Assembly: GCA_945827805.1 (NCBI GenBank)
Contig: CALZOU010000008.1
Location: 1-40,573, forward strand
Direction: 5' to 3'
Source of the DNA: an uncultured Lachnospiraceae bacterium
GTDB lineage: Bacteria > Bacillota > Clostridia > Lachnospirales > Lachnospiraceae
Length of the DNA: 40,573 nucleotides
In this document: positions 26,781 through 35,114 of the stretch, one piece after another
Layout of the letters: the number at the start of each line of letters is the position of its first letter
Position numbering within the stretch: the first letter of the stretch is position 1
Notes under the pieces: model-generated
The model's input: the letters and a program-made list of their open reading frames with translations, nothing else
What the model was told of the DNA's origin: nothing
The model's database searches: none
Position numbers and translations under genes: made by a program

Positions 26781-27520
26781 GTCATATACATATTGATGTG
26801 CAGAATGTGAGCTTCGGTTACGAAAAAGGAAAGGAGATTCTGAAGGATATTTCTTTTCACGGCGGAGAAAATGACGCCATCGGTCTGGTAGGGGCAAACG
26901 GCGTGGGTAAATCCACATTGCTCAAGCTGCTGGTTGGATTAAATACCGAGTATACCGGCAGTATTCGGGTAGAAGAGATCCCTGTAGAAAAGGATATGCT
27001 TCCCCAGATCCGGGAGAAGATCGGCTATGTTTTCCAGGATTCAGACAGTCAGCTGTTTATGTCCACAGCTTATCAGGATATCGCTTTTGCACCGCGAAAT
27101 TATGGATTCCCGGAGGAAGAAGTTGAGAGAAGGGTGCAGCATGCGCTGGAAATGACAGGAATTACCCATTTAAAGGATAAGCAGATCTTCAAGATGTCCG
27201 GCGGTGAGAAAAAACTGGTGTCTATTGCCACGATCCTTTCCATGACACCGGATATCATTCTGATGGACGAGCCCTCAATAGCGCTGGATCCGAGAAACCG
27301 GAGAAATCTGATTCATATTTTAAATTCGTTTGATCATTTAAAGATCATTGCCTCCCATGATCTGGATATGATCCTGGAGACCTGCAACCGAACGATTTTG
27401 ATGGCAGATGGCAAGATCATCTGTGACGGTCCGACAAAGGAGATCCTGACGGACAAAATACTTCTGGAGGAAAATGGCCTGGAGCTGCCGATGTGTATGC
27501 AGCATCCCGTCATTCGCTAA
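26777..27520 (+). CDS. cbiO: ECF transporter ATPase, CbiO
   Basis: Walker A GANGVGKSTLL, QDSDSQLFMST, MSGGEKKLVSIATILSMTPDIILMDEPS; ATGA overlap with cbiQ; start at MSHIHIDV. Confidence 0.92.
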   Translation: MSHIHIDVQNVSFGYEKGKEILKDISFHGGENDAIGLVGANGVGKSTLLKLLVGLNTEYTGSIRVEEIPVEKDMLPQIREKIGYVFQDSDSQLFMSTAYQDIAFAPRNYGFPEEEVERRVQHALEMTGITHLKDKQIFKMSGGEKKLVSIATILSMTPDIILMDEPSIALDPRNRRNLIHILNSFDHLKIIASHDLDMILETCNRTILMADGKIICDGPTKEILTDKILLEENGLELPMCMQHPVIR

Positions 27521-27549
27521 AATGCAGATGAAATAAGGAAACACAATAT

Positions 27550-27676
27550 CGTATCTGTTCAGTACCTGCACAGATAGGATTCGCAAACCTATGAAAATCG
27601 GCTGCGCCGAAGGGAGTTGCTCCACCAGGAGCATATTCCTGGTTACTGTTGACTGGCTTGCCAGTGAACAGTAACC
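27550..27676 (-). repeat. Interspersed intergenic element, copy E (reverse), including 32-bp palindrome copy 4 (27643-27674)
   Basis: Minus strand: GTTACTGTTCACTGGCAAGCCAGTCAACAGTAACC...GGAGCAACTCCC..GCAGCCGATTTTCATAGGTTTGCGAATCCTATC..GGTACTGAACAGATAC. Confidence 0.75.
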
Positions 27677-27716
27677 CTCTATTAAAAATTCCTGCATTAA
27701 ATTCTCACGGATAAGG

Positions 27717-28068
27717 TTGACATTTTCAAGAGAACATGGTATTTTGGACAAAGATAAAAAGAAAAAGCGTTGAAGAGGAGTAGTACCTGTTCATCCGGAG
27801 TTCAGAAAGCTGTTGGCTGATGTGAAACAGCGGAAGGAGAGCTGGGAACTGACCTTGGAGTGGCTGCCCGAAATTCTTTGGAAAAGTAGACGCAGACGGA
27901 GCCCAACCGTTACAGTGGGAGAGATATCGAAGTAACATTCCGTATCTTGTTGAGCGTATGATTTCGATCATAAACCAGAGTGGTACCGCGAGGACATCCT
28001 TAGTCTTTCGTCTCTGCAGGCAGTATGCCTGAAGGAGCACGGAAGGCTTTTTCTTTTTGTTGTATATA
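27717..28068 (+). promoter_or_regulatory. T-box leader (probably Leu-tRNA responsive) with promoter and terminator/antiterminator
   Basis: TTGACA-17-TATTTT at 27717-27745; AGAGTGGTACCGCG T-box bulge sequence (27977-27990); terminator agtctttcgtctct...aggagcacggaaggctttttc; candidate CTT specifier in gaCCTTggagtgg. Confidence 0.88.
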
Positions 28069-28095
28069 ATATTAGAAAACAGGAGGAACAACAGT

Positions 28096-29766
28096 ATGAT
28101 GAATCACAGAAAGTATACAAGACAGTATTTTATGCCGCCGGAAGTCTGCATGGACTGGACCAAAAAGGAATATGTAGAAAAAGCGCCAAAGTGGTGCAGC
28201 GTTGACCTGCGTGACGGAAACCAGGCGCTGGTTATCCCCATGAGCCTTGATCAGAAAGTGGCTTTCTTTAAATTGCTCTGCAAAGTAGGATTTAAGGAGA
28301 TCGAGGTTGGTTTCCCGGCTGCTTCTGATACAGAGTTTATCTTTCTTCGTACGCTGATCGAGCAGGATCTGATTCCGGACGATGTGACGATCCAGGTACT
28401 GACTCAGGCCCGTGAGCATATCATCAAGAGAACCTTCGAAGGTCTGAAAGGCTGCAAAAATGCCATTGTACATGTATATAATTCCACTTCTCTTGCACAG
28501 CGCGAGCAGGTGTTCAGAAAAGATAAAGAAGAGATCCTGAAGATCGCTGTAGAAGGCGCAAAGCTTCTGAAAGAGCTGACCGAGGAAGCAGGAGCCAACT
28601 ATCGTTTTGAGTACAGCCCGGAAAGCTTTACCGGTACAGAGCCGGAATACGCTCTGGAGGTATGTAACGCAGTGCTTGACGTATGGCAGCCCACACTGGA
28701 CAGAAAGGCTATCATCAATCTGCCGGTAACTGTAGAGCTTTCCATGCCCCACGTATATGCCAGCCAGATCGAGTACATGAGCAAACACATGCATTACCGT
28801 GACTGTGTGGAGATTTCTCAGCATCCGCACAATGACCGTGGCTGCGGCGTTGCAGATACTGAAATGGGTATGCTGGCCGGCGCAGACCGTGTGGAAGGTA
28901 CACTGTTCGGAAACGGTGAGCGCACCGGTAACGTGGATATCATTACTCTGGCCATGAATATGTATATGCAGGGTGTGGATCCAGAACTTGACCTTTCCGA
29001 TATGCCGGGTATCGTTGAAGAATATGAGAAATATACCGGTATGAAGGTCAATGAGCGTTCTCCGTACAGCGGCGAGCTTGTATTTGCCGCATTCTCCGGT
29101 TCTCATCAGGATGCTATCGCCAAGGGTATGAAGTGGATCGAGGAAAAGAATCCGGAGCACTGGACTGTACCGTATCTGCCCATCGATCCCCACGATGTGG
29201 GCCGCAACTACGACGCAGACGTTATCCGTATCAACAGCCAGTCCGGAAAAGGCGGCGTAGGCTATATCCTGGAGACAAAATTCGGTCTCTGTCTGCCGGC
29301 AAAGATGCGGGAGGCCATGGGATATGCGGCCAAAGGCGTATCCGATGTCAACCACAAAGAGCTGCAGCCGGAGGAAATCTTCGAAATCTACAAGAAGACC
29401 TTCGAGCATATCGCAGGACCGCTTAAGATCGAAGCCATCCATTACCGTCAGGAAGCAAACGGCGGTATGACAGCTATGGTGGATTCTCTGTATAATGGCA
29501 AGCCGAATCATACAGAGTGTGCCGGTAACGGTCGTCTGAACGCTGTAAGTAATGCACTGAAAGCAGCTTACGGCCTTAAATACAATCTGGTGACTTATCA
29601 GGAACACGCTCTGGAGAGAAGCTCATCCTCCCGTGCCATCGCATATGTAGGAATCGAGGATGAAAACAAGAAGCTGTTCTGGGGCAGCGGTGTAGATGCC
29701 GATATCATCCGTGCGTCTGTAGATGCGCTGATCAATGCCATCAATAATGCATTGCTTGCCGAGTAA
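28096..29766 (+). CDS. leuA: 2-isopropylmalate synthase
   Basis: WCSVDLRDGNQALVIPMSLDQKVAFFKLLCKVGFKEIEVGFPAASDTEF; ISQHPHNDRGCGVADTEMGMLAGADRVEGTLFGNGERTGNVD. Confidence 0.95.
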   Translation: MMNHRKYTRQYFMPPEVCMDWTKKEYVEKAPKWCSVDLRDGNQALVIPMSLDQKVAFFKLLCKVGFKEIEVGFPAASDTEFIFLRTLIEQDLIPDDVTIQVLTQAREHIIKRTFEGLKGCKNAIVHVYNSTSLAQREQVFRKDKEEILKIAVEGAKLLKELTEEAGANYRFEYSPESFTGTEPEYALEVCNAVLDVWQPTLDRKAIINLPVTVELSMPHVYASQIEYMSKHMHYRDCVEISQHPHNDRGCGVADTEMGMLAGADRVEGTLFGNGERTGNVDIITLAMNMYMQGVDPELDLSDMPGIVEEYEKYTGMKVNERSPYSGELVFAAFSGSHQDAIAKGMKWIEEKNPEHWTVPYLPIDPHDVGRNYDADVIRINSQSGKGGVGYILETKFGLCLPAKMREAMGYAAKGVSDVNHKELQPEEIFEIYKKTFEHIAGPLKIEAIHYRQEANGGMTAMVDSLYNGKPNHTECAGNGRLNAVSNALKAAYGLKYNLVTYQEHALERSSSSRAIAYVGIEDENKKLFWGSGVDADIIRASVDALINAINNALLAE

Positions 29767-29807
29767 TAGAATAATGTCTGTTGAATACTGAACAGATTAG
29801 TGTATGT

Positions 29808-29863
29808 TCAGCCGCTGAAAACTGTCGAAGAATATAACGGTTTCCGGCGGCTGATTCTTTTAT
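29808..29863 (+). terminator. leuA terminator
   Basis: cagccgctgaaaactgt...acggtttccggcggctg-attctttta. Confidence 0.75.
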
Positions 29864-30001
29864 TGTATTTCAGAAGTTAAGGACAGTTTTTCGTTGCTGC
29901 GCATATGAAAAAAGTCCTGTGGTTCTATTTTGAGTGTTGTCACAGGAAAAACGATTCTGCGAAATGTTTTTGGGCTTTTTTGCGAAAAAAGGCAAAAACG
30001 A

Positions 30002-30030
30002 TTGCAAACTGCGAGTAAAACAGATACAAT
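30002..30030 (+). promoter_or_regulatory. thrC promoter
   Basis: TTGCAA, 17-nt spacer, TACAAT. Confidence 0.6.
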
Positions 30031-30083
30031 AGTACGCAAATGCGAATTTACTATGCTAACGTAAAAAAGAGGAGATTGTTGTT

Positions 30084-31574
30084 ATGGAAATCTTGTATAA
30101 AAGCACCAGAGGCAACGGAGAGACAGTCACTGCTTCTCAGGCTATCTTAAAGGGTCTGGCTGACGATGGCGGTCTGTTTGTCCCCACACAGGTTCCGGCA
30201 CTGGATGTGCCCATGGAAAAACTCGCAGAAATGTCCTATCAGGAAGTGGCCTATGAGGTCATGAGCCGTTTCTTCAGCGATTTTACAGAGGAAGAGTTAA
30301 AGCACTGCATCAATTCTGCTTACGATTCCAAGTTTGATACAAAGGAGATCGCACCTATCCGTGAAGCGGACGGCGCATTTTATCTGGAACTGTTCCACGG
30401 CGCTACCATTGCCTTTAAAGATATGGCACTGTCAATCCTGCCCCATCTGATGATCACTTCCGCCAGAAAGAATCAGATTAAGAATGATATCGTCATCCTG
30501 ACGGCTACTTCCGGTGATACCGGAAAGGCAGCTCTGGCAGGTTTTGCGGATGTACCTGGTACAAAGATCATCGTATTTTTCCCGAAGGATGGCGTAAGCC
30601 CCATCCAGAAGGCACAGATGGTGACTCAGAGAGGCGCCAATACTCACGTGGTTGCCATCAACGGCAATTTCGACGACGCTCAGACCGGTGTCAAGAAAAT
30701 GTTTAACGATAAAGCCCTGGCAGCAGAGCTTGCCGAGGCCGGATATCAGTTCTCATCTGCCAATTCCATTAACATCGGCCGTCTGATCCCGCAGGTTGCC
30801 TACTATGTATATGCCTACGCTCAGATGGTGAAAAAGGGTGAGCTGAAAGTCGGCGATCCGATGCGTGTAGTTGTTCCGACAGGTAACTTCGGCAACATTC
30901 TGGCAGCTTACTATGCAAAACAGATGGGTGTGTCTATAGAAAAGCTGATCTGCGCATCCAATGAGAACAAGGTACTGTTTGATTTCTTTACCACAGGTAC
31001 ATATGACAGAAAACGTGAGTTTATCTTGACCACTTCTCCGTCTATGGATATTCTGATCTCCAGTAATCTGGAGCGTCTGATCTATCAGATCGCCGGCTCT
31101 GATGAGGCTAAGAACAGAGAACTGATGAGAGAACTGTCTGAAGCTGGTTCTTATACAATTACTGAAGAGATGAAAGCACAGCTTAAGGATTTTGCCGGCG
31201 GCTACGCTACTGAGGAGCAGACGGCACAGACGATCCATGATCTGTACGAAAAGACCGGTTACGTGATCGATACCCATACCGCTGTGGCTGCTACTGTATG
31301 TAATGCTTACAATGCTGAACACGCAGACGGCGTAAAGACATTGATCGCGTCTACCGCCAGCCCCTATAAGTTTACCAGAAGCGTTATGAACGCTATTGAT
31401 CCCAAGTATGACGATATGACGGACTTCGAGCTGATCGATGAGCTGTCTGCACTGTCAAAGACAAAGATCCCGCAGGCCATCGAGGATATCCGCAGTGCTC
31501 CGGTGCTTCATAAGACCGTAGCCGAGGTAGATGGCATGGAAGCGGCAGTCAAGGCATTTTTACAGGTAAAATAA
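30084..31574 (+). CDS. thrC: Threonine synthase
   Basis: MEILYKSTRGNGETVTASQAILKGLADDGGLFVPTQVP; LFHGATIAFKDMALSILPHL; LTATSGDTGKAAL. Confidence 0.95.
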   Translation: MEILYKSTRGNGETVTASQAILKGLADDGGLFVPTQVPALDVPMEKLAEMSYQEVAYEVMSRFFSDFTEEELKHCINSAYDSKFDTKEIAPIREADGAFYLELFHGATIAFKDMALSILPHLMITSARKNQIKNDIVILTATSGDTGKAALAGFADVPGTKIIVFFPKDGVSPIQKAQMVTQRGANTHVVAINGNFDDAQTGVKKMFNDKALAAELAEAGYQFSSANSINIGRLIPQVAYYVYAYAQMVKKGELKVGDPMRVVVPTGNFGNILAAYYAKQMGVSIEKLICASNENKVLFDFFTTGTYDRKREFILTTSPSMDILISSNLERLIYQIAGSDEAKNRELMRELSEAGSYTITEEMKAQLKDFAGGYATEEQTAQTIHDLYEKTGYVIDTHTAVAATVCNAYNAEHADGVKTLIASTASPYKFTRSVMNAIDPKYDDMTDFELIDELSALSKTKIPQAIEDIRSAPVLHKTVAEVDGMEAAVKAFLQVK

Positions 31575-31586
31575 ACCGCGAAAGAC

Positions 31587-33005
31587 ATGAACTGGACAAA
31601 ATTACTATCAAAGAAACGCGCCGGAGTATACCCGGCGCGTAGTAAGTTAAAAACAAATATTGATCTTCGCAGCGAGTTTGAGAAGGATTACCACCGTATC
31701 ATCGGCAGCGCTTCTTTTCGGCGTCTGCAAGATAAAACTCAGGTTTTTCCTCTGGATAAGAGTGATTTTATCCGTACAAGGCTGACGCATTCGCTGGAGG
31801 TATCATCTCTGGCCAAATCCCTGGGGCAGAATATTGCGGAATATATCCTGCAGAAGAATATGGATCCGGAATTTACGTATCCTATGAAGGATGATATATG
31901 CAATATCCTGATGTGTGCGGGACTGATCCACGATATCGGTAATCCGCCGTTTGGACATTTTGGTGAAGATTCCATCCGGGAATGGTTTCAGAAACATCTG
32001 TCTTCCTACTATTTCAAAGGACAAAGGATCACAGACATACTGGACGAACAGATGGTCAGGGATTTTTATCTGTTTGAAGGTAACGCCCAGGCCCTTCGTG
32101 TGGTAACCCGGCTTCATTTCCTGACCGGGGAGCACGGTATGAATCTGACCTATGCGCTGCTGGCAGCGATCCTGAAATATCCGGCCACATCCCTTGAAGT
32201 AGACGAAAATGTGGAAGATATCAGCCGACGCAAGGTAGGGATCTTTCACAGCGAAGAGGAAATATTTCATGAAATCATGAAAGAAACAGGAATGAACGGC
32301 AGCCGTCATCCTCTGTCTTTTATTCTGGAAGCAGCCGATGATATCGCGTATCTTACAGCAGATATCGAAGATGCCTACAAAAAGGACTGTATCAATTATG
32401 ATCTGCTGGTGCGGGAACTTTACGATGAGCTGCAGCCCTACGGTGAGAACGAAGATTTCAATGCAGCTGAGGTGCTGGAGCATCAGTACCGCAAGGCAAG
32501 AAAGCGCGGTGTCAAGGAACCGAAATTATATGCCGTGCAGAACTGGCTGGTGAAGGTGCAGAGTTATATGATGTCCTGTGCTACCCGTGGGTTTATAGAG
32601 CATTATGATGAGATCATGGCAGGAGAGTGGAAACAGGATATTTTTGCGGGAACAGGTGCTGAGGGCATTCGGTCGGCACTTCATAATATAGCTTTTCGCA
32701 ATGCTTTTGAGTCTATGCCTATCCTTCGCATCGAGTTAGGGGCCGGCAAGATGATGGATGATATCCTGGAAAGATTTGTTCCGGCATTTATTGTGTATGA
32801 CACGGATGAGAAGATGGGAATGATCGAGCATAAGATCACCCAGCTGGTATCAGAGAATTATAAGCAGGTGTACCACAGCTGCGCCGAAGGAAAATCAGAA
32901 GCAGAAAAACTGTATCTGAGACTTCACCTGGTGACGGATTACGTCAGCGGCATGACGGACAGCTTTGCCCGGGATCTGTATCAGGAAGTGAATGGTATAT
33001 TGTAA
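31587..33005 (+). CDS. dgt: dGTPase (deoxyguanosinetriphosphate triphosphohydrolase), HD superfamily
   Basis: FRRLQDKTQVFPL..RTRLTHSLEVS; AGLIHDIGNPPFGHFGEDSIREWF; EAADDIAYLTADIEDAYK. Confidence 0.92.
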   Translation: MNWTKLLSKKRAGVYPARSKLKTNIDLRSEFEKDYHRIIGSASFRRLQDKTQVFPLDKSDFIRTRLTHSLEVSSLAKSLGQNIAEYILQKNMDPEFTYPMKDDICNILMCAGLIHDIGNPPFGHFGEDSIREWFQKHLSSYYFKGQRITDILDEQMVRDFYLFEGNAQALRVVTRLHFLTGEHGMNLTYALLAAILKYPATSLEVDENVEDISRRKVGIFHSEEEIFHEIMKETGMNGSRHPLSFILEAADDIAYLTADIEDAYKKDCINYDLLVRELYDELQPYGENEDFNAAEVLEHQYRKARKRGVKEPKLYAVQNWLVKVQSYMMSCATRGFIEHYDEIMAGEWKQDIFAGTGAEGIRSALHNIAFRNAFESMPILRIELGAGKMMDDILERFVPAFIVYDTDEKMGMIEHKITQLVSENYKQVYHSCAEGKSEAEKLYLRLHLVTDYVSGMTDSFARDLYQEVNGIL

Positions 33006-33129
33006 TGAGTGCCCGGACGGCGCTGCCGGTTTTGCAGGATTTTTACGTTGAGCTTGCATAAAACATATAATACAAAATTTATTTCATATTCAGTTTTGAA
33101 AAATGTAATAAAAATTCTGCTGAAATTTG

Positions 33130-33185
33130 TTGATTTTTTTTTGTGATAATGTATAATTACAACTGTGTGAGCGACAAGTGCTCAC
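33130..33185 (+). promoter_or_regulatory. pckA promoter with inverted repeat at the start of the transcript
   Basis: TTGATT-16-TATAAT (33130-33157); GTGAGC-gacaagt-GCTCAC (33167-33185). Confidence 0.55.
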
Positions 33186-33272
33186 TGCTGTGAATGAATA
33201 AGTTATGCAGAGTATGCGTCATTTCATTCTTTTATATGGTTAAGGAAATTTTTAAATGGAGGTTCATGTAAA

Positions 33273-34877
33273 ATGGCAGAAATCAATTTAAGCAAGTATG
33301 GCATTACCGGAACTACTGAGATTGTATACAATCCGTCCTTCGAGCAGTTGTTCGAAGAAGAGACCAAACCGGGCCTGGAAGGATTCGAAGTTGGTCAGGA
33401 GAGCGAACTGGGTGCAGTTAATGTTATGACTGGTATCTACACCGGACGTTCCCCGAAAGATAAATACATCGTTATGGATGAGAACTCCAAAGATACCGTA
33501 TGGTGGACAACAGACGAGTACAAGAATGATAACCATCCGATGTCCGAGGAAACCTGGGCTGTATTAAAAGATATCGCACAGAAAGAGCTGTCCAACAAGA
33601 GACTGTTCGTAGTTGACGCATTCTGCGGCGCTAACAAAGATACCCGTATGGCTATCCGCTTCATCGTAGAAGTAGCTTGGCAGGCACACTTTGTAAAGAA
33701 CATGTTCATCATCCCGACAGAGGAAGAACTGAAAGATTTCGAGCCGGATTTCATCGTTTACAATGCTTCCAAAGCAAAAGTTGAGAACTATAAAGAACTG
33801 GGCCTGAACTCCGAGACAGCTGTTGCTTTCAACATCACCAGCCGTGAGCAGGTTATCATCAACACATGGTACGGCGGAGAGATGAAGAAAGGTATGTTCT
33901 CCATGATGAACTACTATCTGCCGCTGAAGGGCATCGCTTCCATGCACTGCTCCGCAAACACTGACCTGAACGGCGAGAATACAGCTATCTTCTTCGGTCT
34001 GTCCGGTACAGGTAAGACCACACTTTCCACAGACCCGAAACGTCTTCTGATCGGTGATGACGAGCACGGCTGGGATGACAACGGCGTATTCAACTTCGAG
34101 GGTGGATGCTACGCTAAGGTTATCAATCTGGATAAAGAGTCTGAGCCGGATATCTACAATGCCATCAAGAGAAACGCTCTTCTGGAGAACGTAACTCTGG
34201 ACAAAGACGGAAAGATCGATTTCAACGATAAGAGCGTTACCGAGAATACCCGTGTATCTTATCCGATCGACCACATCGAGAATATCGTACGTCCGGTTTC
34301 CACAGCACCGGCTGCCAAGGATGTTATCTTTCTTTCCGCAGATGCTTTCGGCGTACTGCCGCCGGTATCTATCCTGACTCCGGAGCAGACACAGTACTAC
34401 TTCCTGTCCGGTTTCACCGCTAAACTGGCCGGTACAGAGCGTGGTATCACAGAGCCGACACCGACCTTCTCCGCTTGCTTCGGACAGGCTTTCCTCGAGC
34501 TGCATCCGACAAAATACGCAGAAGAGCTGGTTAAGAAGATGGAAGCTAACGGCGCTAAAGCTTACCTGGTTAACACAGGCTGGAACGGTACAGGCAAACG
34601 TATCTCCATCAAAGATACCCGTGGTATCATCGATGCTATCCTGAACGGTGACATCAATAAAGCTCCGACTAAGAAGATCCCGATGTTCAATCTGGAAGTT
34701 CCGACAGAACTGCCGGGCGTTGATACAGGTATCCTGGATCCGCGCGATACCTACGCTGATGCTTCCGAGTGGGAGAAGAGAGCAGAGGATCTGGCTGATA
34801 GATTCATCAAGAACTTCAAGAAATACGAAGGAAACGAAGCTGGTAAGGCACTGGTTGCTGCCGGTCCGCAGAAATAA
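33273..34877 (+). CDS. pckA: Phosphoenolpyruvate carboxykinase (ATP)
   Basis: [59 protein letters not shown]. Confidence 0.97.
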   Translation: MAEINLSKYGITGTTEIVYNPSFEQLFEEETKPGLEGFEVGQESELGAVNVMTGIYTGRSPKDKYIVMDENSKDTVWWTTDEYKNDNHPMSEETWAVLKDIAQKELSNKRLFVVDAFCGANKDTRMAIRFIVEVAWQAHFVKNMFIIPTEEELKDFEPDFIVYNASKAKVENYKELGLNSETAVAFNITSREQVIINTWYGGEMKKGMFSMMNYYLPLKGIASMHCSANTDLNGENTAIFFGLSGTGKTTLSTDPKRLLIGDDEHGWDDNGVFNFEGGCYAKVINLDKESEPDIYNAIKRNALLENVTLDKDGKIDFNDKSVTENTRVSYPIDHIENIVRPVSTAPAAKDVIFLSADAFGVLPPVSILTPEQTQYYFLSGFTAKLAGTERGITEPTPTFSACFGQAFLELHPTKYAEELVKKMEANGAKAYLVNTGWNGTGKRISIKDTRGIIDAILNGDINKAPTKKIPMFNLEVPTELPGVDTGILDPRDTYADASEWEKRAEDLADRFIKNFKKYEGNEAGKALVAAGPQK

Positions 34878-34892
34878 TTTAATACGTAATGT

Positions 34893-34929
34893 AAAAAACC
34901 GGGTGTGGAAGATCACACCCGGTTTTTTT
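34893..34929 (+). terminator. pckA terminator
   Basis: aaaaaaccgggtgtg gaagat cacacccggttttttt. Confidence 0.92.
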
Positions 34930-34941
34930 ATCTTTGTATTT

Positions 34942-34974
34942 CAACAAATGATTCGGCCTGTTCTGAACAGTTAC
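34942..34974 (-). repeat. Interspersed intergenic element, copy F (end fragment)
   Basis: Minus strand: GTAACTGTTCAGAACAGGCCGAATCATTTGTTG, nearly identical to the start of copies A and B. Confidence 0.65.
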
Positions 34975-35114
34975 AAATTAAGTTATATTATTCTGGTTCG
35001 AAAACATTGATTATAGATTGTTGAGATGCTATATTATTATTGGGTTTTTGTACAAATTTATGAAGACAGAATGATCATAGCAAAAGAAGAGATAAAGCAT
35101 TATTGAGGTGTAGT

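Noticed and set aside
28072-29607. 511-aa minus-strand ORF antisense to leuA
   Set aside because: Cys/His-rich shadow ORF from codon bias opposite a clear leuA; no family motifs.
33564-34916. 450-aa minus-strand ORF antisense to pckA
   Set aside because: Shadow ORF; composition atypical and the plus strand is unambiguous pckA.
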